From: Baia soyae
Lineage (GTDB): Bacteria; Bacillota; Bacilli; Thermoactinomycetales; Thermoactinomycetaceae
Length of the DNA stretch: 54,181 bases
Direction of reading: 5' to 3'
NCBI RefSeq assembly: GCF_004341445.1
Contig: NZ_SLXV01000018.1
Location: 1-54,181, forward strand
The notes beneath the pieces were generated by a model. That model was not told where the DNA came from. It saw nothing but the letters and a program-made list of their open reading frames with translations, and did not search any database. Both the position numbers and the translations under genes were made by a program. Below, piece after piece: positions 8,108 to 15,057 of the stretch. Position 1 is the stretch's first letter. Each line of letters starts with the position of its first letter.

Positions 8108-8236
8108 ATGAAAAAATACCCAACTCCCATCGTCATCGAAAGAAATGAACTCGATATTGACCGAATAGCAGATGCCATGATCCACTTACTAGAGGAAATG
8201 AAAAGGAGTATTGATCAAAGAAAAGAGACGGCATAA
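8108..8236 (+). CDS. 42-residue charged protein beside the serine recombinase
   Basis: A small frame (MKKYPTPIVIERNELDIDRIA.. to ..DQRKETA) with AGGGG upstream encodes a soluble, helical, charged peptide. It is convergent with the large serine recombinase, and their ends share one terminator. Small proteins near large serine recombinases sometimes act as recombination directionality factors (SprB of SPbeta is 58 residues), so this is a candidate, not a demonstration. It could also be a small regulator unrelated to recombination. Confidence 0.5.
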   Translation: MKKYPTPIVIERNELDIDRIADAMIHLLEEMKRSIDQRKETA

Positions 8237-8251
8237 AAACCATCTCTTTTT
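8221..8251. terminator. Shared bidirectional terminator
   Basis: AAAAGAGACGG and CCATCTCTTTTT pair over about 11 bases with one mismatch. The hairpin spans the stop codons of both convergent genes, with T runs on both strands. Confidence 0.65.
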
Positions 8252-9728
8252 ATCTGTATACAATTTCGATTATTGGTTGATCTGCACCTTTTTCGTAGGT
8301 ATAGTTGATTCTTTCAATTACTCTTGAATAAAAAAGGTTCCTATCTTCATCTGGGAGATCAAAGAAATGTGGTTGAAGTAACTCGTCAAAAGCTTCTAAG
8401 AGACTTCTACTGCTCTTTATCTCTACGTCTGTGTTGCTGCTATTTCGCAGAACTTCTATCTGTTCTTTCGTACTTTTTATCTGTTCTTCATAATCTCTTT
8501 TTCTACGTACGTATTCCTCTCGACTAAATAAATCATCATCCAAATACATATCTGTAAGCTTGTCAGCCCGTTTTATTAGATTTTCATTTTTTCGAGAAAG
8601 GGTCTTGATCTGTTTTTGCACATCCCTCTCTCTTTTCTTGACTTCACCTTCATTTGACTCTAATTGTTCAATCCTTTTGCGAATATCATCACGTTTGGCT
8701 ATTAGACTACTAAATACTGCTTCTTCAAATTCTGGAAGCGGATAGGATCGATTATGACACATTCTTTCGTTTAGGTAATTATAGTGCAAACAATTACGCA
8801 TGATTACTCTGGTTCTCTTTTTACTTACTCTTTTCTGAATATTAACCGAGTACCCACATTGCCCACACCGAACAAGTCCTGACAGGGAATACTTCCGTGC
8901 TCTTGCCGCAGTTCCTCTAGTAGACATAGCTCCCATAATTTCCTGTGCTTTATTAAATATCGACTCTGAAATCAATGGTTCATGAGCATCCTTGATGATA
9001 ATAGTTTCATTGTCAAATGTACGTTTAATTACACCAATATAGCATACATTTTTTATCATCCTATCTATTGATCGTTGATAAAATAATTCACCTGTCGCTG
9101 TCCTATAGCCACGTTTATTCAAATTGACTGCAACATTACGTAAACTTCCACATTTGATGTATTCATCAAAAACATACCGAACGATATGAGCCTTTTCTTC
9201 ATCTACTGCTAATTTCTTTTTCTTCGAATCATATTTATAACCTATTGGTGCGGTTCCTCCTATCCAAAAACCTCGTCGTGTATTTTCAACTTGTCCTCGT
9301 CTAAGTCGTTCTTTGATCTTCTTATACTCACTATCCGCTAAAACAGCAAGTAGATTAGATACTAGTTCATCTTTCGTAAAATCAATAACACCTCTGTCTG
9401 GAGTAACAAAGAATGTGTTTGTTAGGATAAATTGCTGTTTGATCTGAATAGTATCTGCTATATCCCGAGATAGTCGATCTTGATCAATACAGACCATCGC
9501 ATCGTAATTATCCAGATTCTCCAATAGCTTAGAAAAAATAGGGCGACCTTTTATTGTTGCTGCACTTCCTATTTCTCTATGTATCTCGTATTTCCATGCT
9601 TTTTCCGCCACATATCGTGTCAATATCCGCTCATGGTTAGTTAGAACTTCTTTAGAGTCTATTCCTTCATCTCTTGACCTTCTCAAGTAAATTGCTACGA
9701 ATTTTATTTCATTGATAGAATCTTCCAT
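8250..9728 (-). CDS. Large serine recombinase (integrase)
   Basis: The 492-residue protein has the full large-serine-recombinase layout. The resolvase domain starts at residue 10 with the nucleophile in YLRRSRDEG (Ser18), followed by CIDQDRLSRD. A recombinase domain follows (PIGYKYDSKKKKLAVDEEKAHIV..., about 160-260), then a zinc ribbon with CGQCGY and two later cysteines (about 300-345) and a coiled coil (about 345-440). It catalyses attP x attB integration, and excision with a directionality factor. Its start lies 69 bp from the yutF junction, so it is almost certainly the enzyme that placed this element. An intact frame and intact motifs suggest it is still functional. Confidence 0.93.
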   Translation of the reverse strand: MEDSINEIKFVAIYLRRSRDEGIDSKEVLTNHERILTRYVAEKAWKYEIHREIGSAATIKGRPIFSKLLENLDNYDAMVCIDQDRLSRDIADTIQIKQQFILTNTFFVTPDRGVIDFTKDELVSNLLAVLADSEYKKIKERLRRGQVENTRRGFWIGGTAPIGYKYDSKKKKLAVDEEKAHIVRYVFDEYIKCGSLRNVAVNLNKRGYRTATGELFYQRSIDRMIKNVCYIGVIKRTFDNETIIIKDAHEPLISESIFNKAQEIMGAMSTRGTAARARKYSLSGLVRCGQCGYSVNIQKRVSKKRTRVIMRNCLHYNYLNERMCHNRSYPLPEFEEAVFSSLIAKRDDIRKRIEQLESNEGEVKKRERDVQKQIKTLSRKNENLIKRADKLTDMYLDDDLFSREEYVRRKRDYEEQIKSTKEQIEVLRNSSNTDVEIKSSRSLLEAFDELLQPHFFDLPDEDRNLFYSRVIERINYTYEKGADQPIIEIVYR

Positions 9729-9796
9729 ATATAATCAGCCTTTCTTTAATGGATTCTACCAATGATTATACATTAAAAGGGACATTTACGGACGCT
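9729..9796. other. Probable att junction between the element and yutF
   Basis: The yutF frame continues normally up to VTDRE and then stops, whereas full-length relatives continue with about 140 more residues. The crossover therefore lies close to 9790-9805, and the attachment half-site overlaps this stretch. Serine recombinase attP sites are about 50 bp long with a 2-base core; the core cannot be fixed without the other junction. Confidence 0.6.
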
Positions 9797-10141
9797 CTAT
9801 TCTCGATCTGTCACCGTCATCCCAACCTCTGTCAGCGCATGACGTAAGCCTTCTTCACCTACTACAAGCACCCTGGATCGCGGATGGTTCTTTTGTACAT
9901 ACTGTGCTGTTGCCATAGCCGATGTGTACACTTGTTCCGGCGTGGCAGGAAGTCCAAAGCTCCTTAGATGTTCCGCTACTTGCTCAGGAAGACGAGATGA
10001 GTTATTCGTTAGATACAGATATGGAATGTTTTGTTCCACTAATCGTTTCATAAAGTGGACAGCCCCTGGAATGACCTCACTTCCTCGATATAACGTACCA
10101 TCTAAATCAATCAAATACCCTTGATAACGTTTCTGATTCAT
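9797..10141 (-). pseudogene. yutF: HAD-family phosphatase (YutF/NagD type), 3' part lost
   Basis: The remaining 114 residues are the N-terminal part of a HAD subfamily IIA phosphatase. Motif I is IDLDGTL (Asp12, Asp14) and motif II is YLTNNSS (Thr45). Full-length relatives such as B. subtilis YutF have about 256 residues and carry motif III Lys and the motif IV acidic pair, which are absent here. The frame stops at the mobile-element junction. The downstream gene order with yutE supports the identification. The fragment lacks two catalytic motifs and is presumably inactive. Confidence 0.85.
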
Positions 10142-10179
10142 CCTTTATTACCCCTATCCAACTAACCTTCTCCATGCTA

Positions 10180-10614
10180 CTATTCAATATTTCCTTTTTC
10201 TCTCTCTACCTGCAAGAATGTTTGAACTTGACGGTCAAATTGAATCATCACTTGGCATTGCTCTGTAACAATGGCAAGTTCATCTGCCTGAACGTCGGTA
10301 TAATGTCGTACCAAGCGATCACGTAATAAAATCCATTGCTTCCATACAGAACCGACAGATGGCTCTATCACTTTTTCATCTTCCATGATGTCAACAATAT
10401 CGAGATAGCCGCCTGGATCCCGCATGATAAAGTCATCGATGATCGTATTTCCTACATCAATCATGCACTCCACCGCGAGATGAGCCATTCGCTCTAATGC
10501 AAAACGTTCCATCGTATCTTGACTTCTTACCTGTAACCCCGAAGCCAGCGAATAACAGACGCGTAACATCTCTAACTGCTCTTCAATTCTTGAGAGGTTT
10601 AGTTTATATAACAT
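10180..10614 (-). CDS. yutE: DUF86/HepT-like protein YutE
   Basis: The 144-residue all-helical protein matches the DUF86 (HepT-like) family and has the same length and neighbour (yutF) as B. subtilis YutE. Family features include MRDPGGYLDIVDIM and LRDRLVRHYTDV. In active HepT ribonucleases the end of this motif is R-x4-H-x-Y; here the aligned histidine position is Arg (RLVRHY), so RNase activity is doubtful. No MNT nucleotidyltransferase antitoxin gene is adjacent, again unlike true HepT/MntA toxin systems. A housekeeping role is more likely. Start ATG has AAGGAAAGG upstream. Confidence 0.8.
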   Translation of the reverse strand: MLYKLNLSRIEEQLEMLRVCYSLASGLQVRSQDTMERFALERMAHLAVECMIDVGNTIIDDFIMRDPGGYLDIVDIMEDEKVIEPSVGSVWKQWILLRDRLVRHYTDVQADELAIVTEQCQVMIQFDRQVQTFLQVEREKGNIE

Positions 10615-10750
10615 AGTTATCCCTTTCCTTGTTCACCCTTATCCATTCCATTATAAACGATTCAGTCTTATCGAAACCACATCTAGGAAAATTGCGTTCA
10701 TATCCTTATGAATCAAATAAAAAACCCATCTAAACAATAACCATTCAAAT

Positions 10751-10779
10751 TTGACATGTAAAAAAGCGTGTCTTAATGT
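10751..10779 (+). promoter_or_regulatory. Sigma-A promoter of the TSUP transporter gene
   Basis: TTGACA (10751-10756), a 17-base spacer and TAATGT (10774-10779) lie 42 bp ahead of the start codon. Confidence 0.55.
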
Positions 10780-10821
10780 AAATATATATATTCTAATTGA
10801 ATTCATAGACTGGAGAAACAT

Positions 10822-11586
10822 ATGGATAACATCAGTATCGAAATGTTGATCTTTTTAGTAGGAGCAGGGTTTCTAGCAGCTTTTATTGACTCAGTAGTCG
10901 GAGGCGGTGGTCTCATCTCCATACCAGCCCTTCTATTTACAGGTCTGCCACCTACTATCGCCTTAGGAACCAATAAACTAGCTAGCACCATGGGGGCATT
11001 AACCAGCACCATTTCTTTTATGAGATCCGGAAAAGTGAATCAAAAACTAGTGATGAAGCTGTTTCCCTTATCCGTGGTGGGTTCAGCCCTTGGCGTGTAT
11101 ATCGTTCAACTAGTCCCCTCCGCATTCCTGAAGCCACTTATCCTAGTTCTATTAATTTGCGTCACTATTTACTCCATCATGAAAAAAGATTGGGGCATGA
11201 CCTCCACCTTTACCTCCATGACCCTCAAGTTAGCTATTTTTATCGCCACAGCCACTTTTATCATCGGGTTTTATGATGGCTTTCTCGGTGCAGGCACAGG
11301 CTCCTTCTTACTATTTGCCTTTCTGATCATGGGATTTGACTTCGTTGAATCCGCTGGAAACGCAAAGGCCTTAAACTTTGGAAGTAACCTAGCTGCCCTA
11401 GCCACCTTTATTCTATTTGACTCTGTCCATTTCACCTATGGCCTCTCTATGGGAGCCGCCATGGTTCTCGGAGCGATCGTCGGTTCGAAAGTAGCCATTC
11501 AAAAGGGAGCAGCTTATGTAAAGATATTATTTATTAGCGTCTCTATCTTGATGATTAGTAAAAGCGTGTGGGATTACTTTCATTAA
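10822..11586 (+). CDS. TSUP-family anion transporter (TauE/SafE)
   Basis: The 254-residue protein is hydrophobic, with about eight membrane helices. It has the two-repeat layout of TSUP transporters, which move sulfite, sulfoacetate or related organosulfur anions. Signatures are DSVVGGGGLISIPALL near the N-terminus and DGFLGAGTGSFLLFAF in the second repeat. Closely related in family to YunE at 44315-45145 but clearly a separate gene. A sigma-A-type promoter and a GGAGA site precede it. Monocistronic; it separates yutE from the spore-surface gene and has no partner that would reveal its substrate. Confidence 0.85.
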   Translation: MDNISIEMLIFLVGAGFLAAFIDSVVGGGGLISIPALLFTGLPPTIALGTNKLASTMGALTSTISFMRSGKVNQKLVMKLFPLSVVGSALGVYIVQLVPSAFLKPLILVLLICVTIYSIMKKDWGMTSTFTSMTLKLAIFIATATFIIGFYDGFLGAGTGSFLLFAFLIMGFDFVESAGNAKALNFGSNLAALATFILFDSVHFTYGLSMGAAMVLGAIVGSKVAIQKGAAYVKILFISVSILMISKSVWDYFH

Positions 11587-11707
11587 TTTGCTGATCCATT
11601 GCATGATATTAAATTAGAAAAACTATTCCAATATGTTTCCTATATTTAAAAGAGGGTACCTACACCTATGTGTGTTAAACACAATTATCTTTCATGAGGT
11701 GATCCAG

Positions 11708-11788
11708 ATGAAACAAATCATGTTTACCTACAAGTCCTTAGCTCTTCTAAATAACCCTTACAACCATCATAAGGAGGAATTTTTGTGA
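11708..11788 (+). CDS. 26-residue micro-ORF, translationally coupled to the next
   Basis: ATG with a GAGGTGAT site opens a 26-codon frame (MKQIMFTYKSLALLNNPYNH..). Its stop overlaps the next start in GTGA, and its last codons contain the AAGGAGGA site of that next frame. A TGTGT-TAA-ACACA palindrome lies at 11671-11683, in the probable promoter region. Such a layout fits a leader peptide or a small two-peptide operon. No homology recognised. Confidence 0.4.
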   Translation: MKQIMFTYKSLALLNNPYNHHKEEFL

Positions 11789-11916
11789 CTATCTTAGCGA
11801 AACTAAAGTCATTTCTTGAATGTGCTGACTTCATGATTCACAAGCCAAAGAAAACACTAAACGTGACTCACTCACAAGATTTTATCGAAGTCATGTTAAA
11901 CCGCAACATTAGATAA
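11785..11916 (+). CDS. 43-residue micro-ORF
   Basis: GTG start with a perfect AAGGAGGA site 6 bases upstream encodes MTILAKLKSFLECADFMIHK.. ending VMLNRNIR. It overlaps the previous frame by four bases and is followed 30 bp later by a strong terminator, so the two form a tight small transcript. The peptide has one cysteine and a mildly amphipathic N-terminus. It is not recognised; possibilities include a signalling peptide or a small spore protein. Confidence 0.5.
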   Translation: MTILAKLKSFLECADFMIHKPKKTLNVTHSQDFIEVMLNRNIR

Positions 11917-11946
11917 GAGAAGTTGGATAAACAACACTTCTATGAA

Positions 11947-11990
11947 AAATAAGCATCCCTAGCCCAAACCGTCACTAGAGATGCTTATTT
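11947..11990 (+). terminator. Terminator of the micro-ORF transcript
   Basis: AAATAAGCATC and GATGCTTATTT form a perfect 11-bp outer stem, extended inside by a CTAG/CTAG pair. The T-rich 3' arm gives a plausible U tract. Confidence 0.7.
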
Positions 11991-12319
11991 CAATTTAATA
12001 ACTTGCTCCTCTTACGTATCCCTTTATTCGATAGGTAGAAGTAAAAAGTTAAAAATAAGGACCTTAATCAACCAAAGACATATAAAACAAAAAGAGTGAT
12101 CCACCTATCATGATGATCATAACGCAATACCACCTTACTCTATTTTATCAACTATATCAGATACAAATTCCTTCTATCCTATAACTTAATCAGCCCTCAC
12201 TTCTGACTGCCTTTACTAATAATCAAATTCCCCATATATAACATATAATTGTGAAAAAATTAACTAGTTCGTCAAGAAATTGGAAAGCTCCTGACTTATT
12301 CATTGAAAAAAATGTTTAT
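11991..12319. other. AT-rich intergenic region
   Basis: No convincing gene. A leftward 18-codon hydrophobic frame at 12064-12120 has an AAGGTGG site but is too short to call. The right end leads into the spore-type promoter of the collagen-like gene. Confidence 0.4.
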
Positions 12320-12346
12320 ACACTTTTTGTTTTCGAGCATAAGCTA
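12320..12346 (+). promoter_or_regulatory. Sigma-K-like promoter of the collagen-like gene
   Basis: CATAAGCTA (12338-12346) matches the sigma-K -10 consensus CATAnnnTA exactly, with an AC dinucleotide at 12320-12321 16 bases upstream as the short -35. The start codon follows 33 bp downstream with AGGAGGTGA between. This fits mother-cell expression of a spore-surface protein. Confidence 0.4.
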
Positions 12347-12379
12347 GATAAGAAAATGAATTGTCAGGAGGTGAGTAAT

Positions 12380-13378
12380 ATGTCTTATCCCAATATACCG
12401 AATGTAAGCCCTAATATTACTGTGACTCGAGATGATGCGATTAATTTGCTTTTATCTTCTATTGCTCTAGAGGAACTAGGATTGAGTCATATTATTAATG
12501 CAGAAGGGGAGAAATTGCAGTACGTACTTGGGACACTCCCCGGTATTTCGTCAGCGCTAAATCCCTCGCTTACAGATCTTTTAGTAATCAATGAAAGTGT
12601 TCGGGATACCATTAATGTGATAGCTAAGAAAGAATGGATCTTGAACGAAAAGTTAGAGAATATCTTAGATGGTGCTGGACCGAGCGTAGGCACACAAGGA
12701 CCACAAGGGCCAGCAGGACCGCCAGGTACTCCAGGGCTCCCAGGTACTCCAGGGCTTCCAGGTACTCCAGGACTTCCAGGTACTCCAGGTACCCAAGGAC
12801 TAGCAGGACCGCCGGGACCAGCAGGGCTAATAGGACCACCGGGCACAGCAGGCACACCAGGTACTCAGGGCACACAAGGACCAAGAGGGCCGATAGGGCC
12901 AATAGGGCCAATAGCACCGGTTATAATCCCTAGTATGGCATTTCTTGCTCTAAGTACTCTTGCAACTATAAATAGCAAAGAAGCTATTCCTTTTGATACC
13001 AGTTTAATTCTACAAGGTGCCGATATAAGTTTTGTTCCCCCGAGCTCTAGTATAGGTCTGCAACCAGGACTTTACTTAGTAGAGTACAACGCGACTACAG
13101 AAGGCTTTTCCGTAACAGAACCAATTTCAAGTACAACTCCGCCGACAGTTGGTTTGCGATTAGGTGGGAATGAAATTGTTTTAAGCAGATCAGGATCTAG
13201 TGCTTTAGCAGATATTGTTACGTTGTCCGGAGGAGCAATCATTTCAGTTGATGATATTTCAGACCTAGAATTAATTAATACAAATACAGGGGTAGGCGGA
13301 TTATTCGGATTAATTAATTCGATTGGAAGTGGGAATGCGGTTCCAGCTGCTAACATCAGGATCCTTAAACTCGATTAA
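12380..13378 (+). CDS. Collagen-like spore-surface protein with BclA-type head
   Basis: I place the start at ATG 12380, right behind AGGAGGTGA, giving 332 residues; the longer frame from 12251 has no such site. Residues 1-95 form a leader domain ([42 protein letters not shown]) shared with the gene at 38213. Residues about 100-180 are Gly-X-Y collagen repeats rich in PGTPGL units. The last about 150 residues form a hydrophobic beta-rich domain like the C1q/TNF-fold head of BclA. Such proteins form trimeric hair-like filaments on the exosporium. There is no signal peptide, as expected for a mother-cell product. A sigma-K-like promoter is upstream. Confidence 0.8.
   Translation: MSYPNIPNVSPNITVTRDDAINLLLSSIALEELGLSHIINAEGEKLQYVLGTLPGISSALNPSLTDLLVINESVRDTINVIAKKEWILNEKLENILDGAGPSVGTQGPQGPAGPPGTPGLPGTPGLPGTPGLPGTPGTQGLAGPPGPAGLIGPPGTAGTPGTQGTQGPRGPIGPIGPIAPVIIPSMAFLALSTLATINSKEAIPFDTSLILQGADISFVPPSSSIGLQPGLYLVEYNATTEGFSVTEPISSTTPPTVGLRLGGNEIVLSRSGSSALADIVTLSGGAIISVDDISDLELINTNTGVGGLFGLINSIGSGNAVPAANIRILKLD
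12722..12793 (+). repeat. 18-bp tandem repeat, four copies, in the collagen region
   Basis: Four units of CCAGGTACTCCAGGGCTN (encoding PGTPGL) stand in tandem with only a few changes. Near-identical units of this size allow copy-number change by slippage, which alters the filament length. Confidence 0.85.
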
Positions 13379-13426
13379 TTTCATATCATGTTAACTGCTG
13401 GTATATAAGGTGAAAATGTTAGAAGT

Positions 13427-13460
13427 AAGGGAGCTAACCAAGAAATTGGGAAGCTCCCTT
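13427..13460 (+). terminator. Hairpin after the collagen-like gene
   Basis: AAGGGAGCT and AGCTCCCTT form a perfect 9-bp stem. No real T tract follows, so termination may be weak or factor-assisted. Confidence 0.45.
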
Positions 13461-13589
13461 AAACGTGGGAGTTGCAAATCATGAAAAACAACTTTTCTGT
13501 CAACTCTTGACTTCCTTTGTCAACAAGGAGGATTCCTATTTTTCAAAGAGAAATGATACCTAACAAGAAAAATGTTAGGAGGATCTTCA

Positions 13590-14231
13590 TTGATCAATCA
13601 AAAGGAATTCCTCACTACTCGGGAAGTTTCGGAGCACCTCCAAGTCCATGCGAGGACGATTCGTAAGTGGATTGATGTATTTGAAGACTATATTGGTCCC
13701 GATCTAAATGAGCGCGGACACTATATCCTATCTGAAGATAGTTTAGAGCGATTAATGGACATTAAAGAGCGTCTTGCGGTGCCGAATCAATCGATGAAGC
13801 AGGTTCGTGAAGATCTTAAATTTGAAGGGAAGTTAACGATCCCAGCAACTGCGGCCTCTGTTTCCCAAGAGGATTCCACTTCTTTACCAAATGTTACGCA
13901 AGAAAAGACTATGCAAAAAGTCATGTCGACGATGAATCAGATGGGCGATTTGATGGAAGAATTATTTGAGCGAATGGATCGTATGGAAGACCATATGTAT
14001 ACCATCTTTGAGACATTTGAAGATATGGAGCACAAGTTAGTCTCACTCAACCTAGACCGCATATCAGGGAACGATGTTCATCAGATGTTTGATGAGATCC
14101 GGAAAAAGCAAGATCAACTAAAGCTTGAACTACGAAATGTTCATTTTACACAAAAGTTATCTGCCGCTGCTAGCGAACAACCCGTGGTTCCAAAGAGGCA
14201 GAAGAGAGGAAAATTTCTCTTTTTCTTCTAA
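13590..14231 (+). CDS. MerR-type HTH plus coiled-coil protein, RacA-like
   Basis: The start is TTG at 13590, 8 bases after AGGAGGA; the ATG at 13572 lies upstream of that site and has none of its own. The protein has 213 residues. Residues about 5-60 form a MerR-like HTH (FLTTREVSEHLQVHARTIRKW.., GHYILSEDSLERLMDIKERL). A linker and a long coiled coil (about 105-185; MNQMGDLMEELFERMDRMEDHM) follow, then a basic tail KRQKRGKFLFFF. The layout matches RacA, which anchors the chromosome to the cell pole during sporulation, but I cannot exclude another MerR-like DNA-binding protein. The basic hydrophobic tail could attach to membrane. Confidence 0.6.
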   Translation: MINQKEFLTTREVSEHLQVHARTIRKWIDVFEDYIGPDLNERGHYILSEDSLERLMDIKERLAVPNQSMKQVREDLKFEGKLTIPATAASVSQEDSTSLPNVTQEKTMQKVMSTMNQMGDLMEELFERMDRMEDHMYTIFETFEDMEHKLVSLNLDRISGNDVHQMFDEIRKKQDQLKLELRNVHFTQKLSAAASEQPVVPKRQKRGKFLFFF

Positions 14232-14235
14232 GGCT

Positions 14236-14263
14236 TGCAAACTTCGATTCCTACGGTATAATG
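14236..14263 (+). promoter_or_regulatory. Sigma-A promoter of the DUF3055 gene
   Basis: TTGCAA (14236-14241), a 16-base spacer and a consensus TATAAT (14258-14263) lie 34 bp ahead of the start codon. Confidence 0.6.
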
Positions 14264-14297
14264 GGGCAAGAATCCACACAGTGAAGGAGATAGCACC

Positions 14298-14570
14298 ATG
14301 ATGTTGGATGACTTCATGCACCTATATGATGATACGGTAAAAACAAACACGCGTTTTGTCGGATTTATGGGCGAGACGGTCCGGTTTGATCTCGTTATCA
14401 TGAGAACGGATCGATTTTATGGGAAAATGGTCGTTATGGATATCCAATCCAGTAAGTTTGCCATTATCGGAAAAGATGATTTAGAAGAAGAAGGTTATCT
14501 TGAGTTTGCCTTTGGCATTAGTGCAGAGTCCGCCGAGGAATTAAAGTTCTTTTTAGAACAAACTTTTTAA
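14298..14570 (+). CDS. DUF3055 family protein
   Basis: The small 90-residue cytoplasmic protein has the pattern of the DUF3055 family of Bacillales (LYDDTVKTNTRFVGFMGETVRFD at the N-terminus, DRFYGK, EEEGYLEFAF). The function of the family is not established. AAGGAG precedes the ATG and a consensus promoter stands upstream. It is convergent with yutD across a strong bidirectional terminator. It is not part of the B. subtilis yut cluster as I know it. Confidence 0.7.
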   Translation: MMLDDFMHLYDDTVKTNTRFVGFMGETVRFDLVIMRTDRFYGKMVVMDIQSSKFAIIGKDDLEEEGYLEFAFGISAESAEELKFFLEQTF

Positions 14571-14620
14571 GGAAAACACGATCCGTACGTACATAGCGTA
14601 TTGATTTTATTTTTTTATAT

Positions 14621-14662
14621 AAAGAAGATCCCCCTTTTCAACACGGAAGGGGGATCTTCTTT
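14621..14662. terminator. Strong bidirectional terminator between DUF3055 gene and yutD
   Basis: AAAGAAGATCCCCCTT and AAGGGGGATCTTCTTT form a perfect 16-bp stem with a 10-base loop and T-rich ends on both strands. Confidence 0.9.
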
Positions 14663-14681
14663 ATCTTTTCTGTTTAACCTT

Positions 14682-15008
14682 TTACACCACGGTGTCTGAT
14701 TCGGTTGTTTTTGCCCTTACATCGTCTTGTGTAAATTTCTTTTGCAGAATAAAGTAAGAACAACCAAAGTTACAGTATTCATTTAAATACTCTTCGAGAT
14801 AACTGATACTTGTATCAGCCGTTGCCCTTATATGGTCATCGTGAAAAAATCCTTTTAATCGCAGTTGACCATATCCCCAATCTCCTACAATAAAATCGTA
14901 CTTACTTAAGATCTCGCTGTAACGTTTTTTAAATACCTCTGGATTCCAACCTTCTTTGTAATCCATGACCACTTCAAAGGGTAATCCCTGAATTTCCACG
15001 ATTTCCAT
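14682..15008 (-). CDS. yutD: YutD family protein (DUF1027)
   Basis: The 108-residue protein matches YutD: FEVVMDYKEGWNPEVFKKRYSEIL, DFIVGDWGYGQLRLKGF, then a CNFGCSYFILQKKF segment with a conserved Cys-x3-Cys. The family is common in Bacillales, and the biochemical function is unknown to me. It lies 49 bp downstream of lipA on the same strand, as in B. subtilis where yutD and lipA are neighbours, and is probably co-transcribed. It ends at the strong terminator at 14621-14662. Confidence 0.85.
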   Translation of the reverse strand: MEIVEIQGLPFEVVMDYKEGWNPEVFKKRYSEILSKYDFIVGDWGYGQLRLKGFFHDDHIRATADTSISYLEEYLNEYCNFGCSYFILQKKFTQDDVRAKTTESDTVV

Positions 15009-15057
15009 AGAGATCCATCAACCTCAATCTTTTTTTCTGGCACGATCCCAGATATCC

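Larger units (their letters stand above)
1..9796. mobile_element. Right part of an integrated phage- or plasmid-like element inserted in yutF
   Basis: This stretch carries only accessory genes: an antirepressor pair, a short tyrosine recombinase, a Rep-like protein, a ParB-like/DGQHR-like pair and a large serine recombinase. It stops abruptly where the HAD phosphatase gene yutF loses its 3' part, and beyond it the order (yutE, yutD, lipA, lytH) is ordinary Bacillales backbone. The serine recombinase begins 69 bp from the junction, the usual place for attP next to the integrase. The other half of yutF and the other att site must lie left of the window, so the element's full length is unknown. 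The mixture of phage-type (Rha/KilAC) and plasmid-type (Rep, ParB) genes suggests a phage-plasmid or an integrated plasmid; no capsid or conjugation genes are seen in this part. Confidence 0.75.

Noticed and set aside
10180-10614. HepT/MntA toxin-antitoxin system
   Set aside because: Catalytic histidine position is Arg and no nucleotidyltransferase partner gene is adjacent; fits the conserved YutE better.
12064-12120. Leftward 18-codon hydrophobic frame with AAGGTGG upstream
   Set aside because: Too short to separate from chance; no terminator follows and no promoter is seen.
12251-12379. N-terminal extension of the collagen-like protein
   Set aside because: The longer start has no ribosome binding site and the stretch contains the sigma-K-like promoter; the ATG at 12380 follows a perfect AGGAGGTGA and begins the domain shared with the second collagen gene.
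12624-12933. Long open frames on both strands inside the collagen-like gene
   Set aside because: They are by-products of the Gly-X-Y codon pattern (Arg/Ser-rich and Leu/Val-rich shadows); the same happens at 39186-39711.
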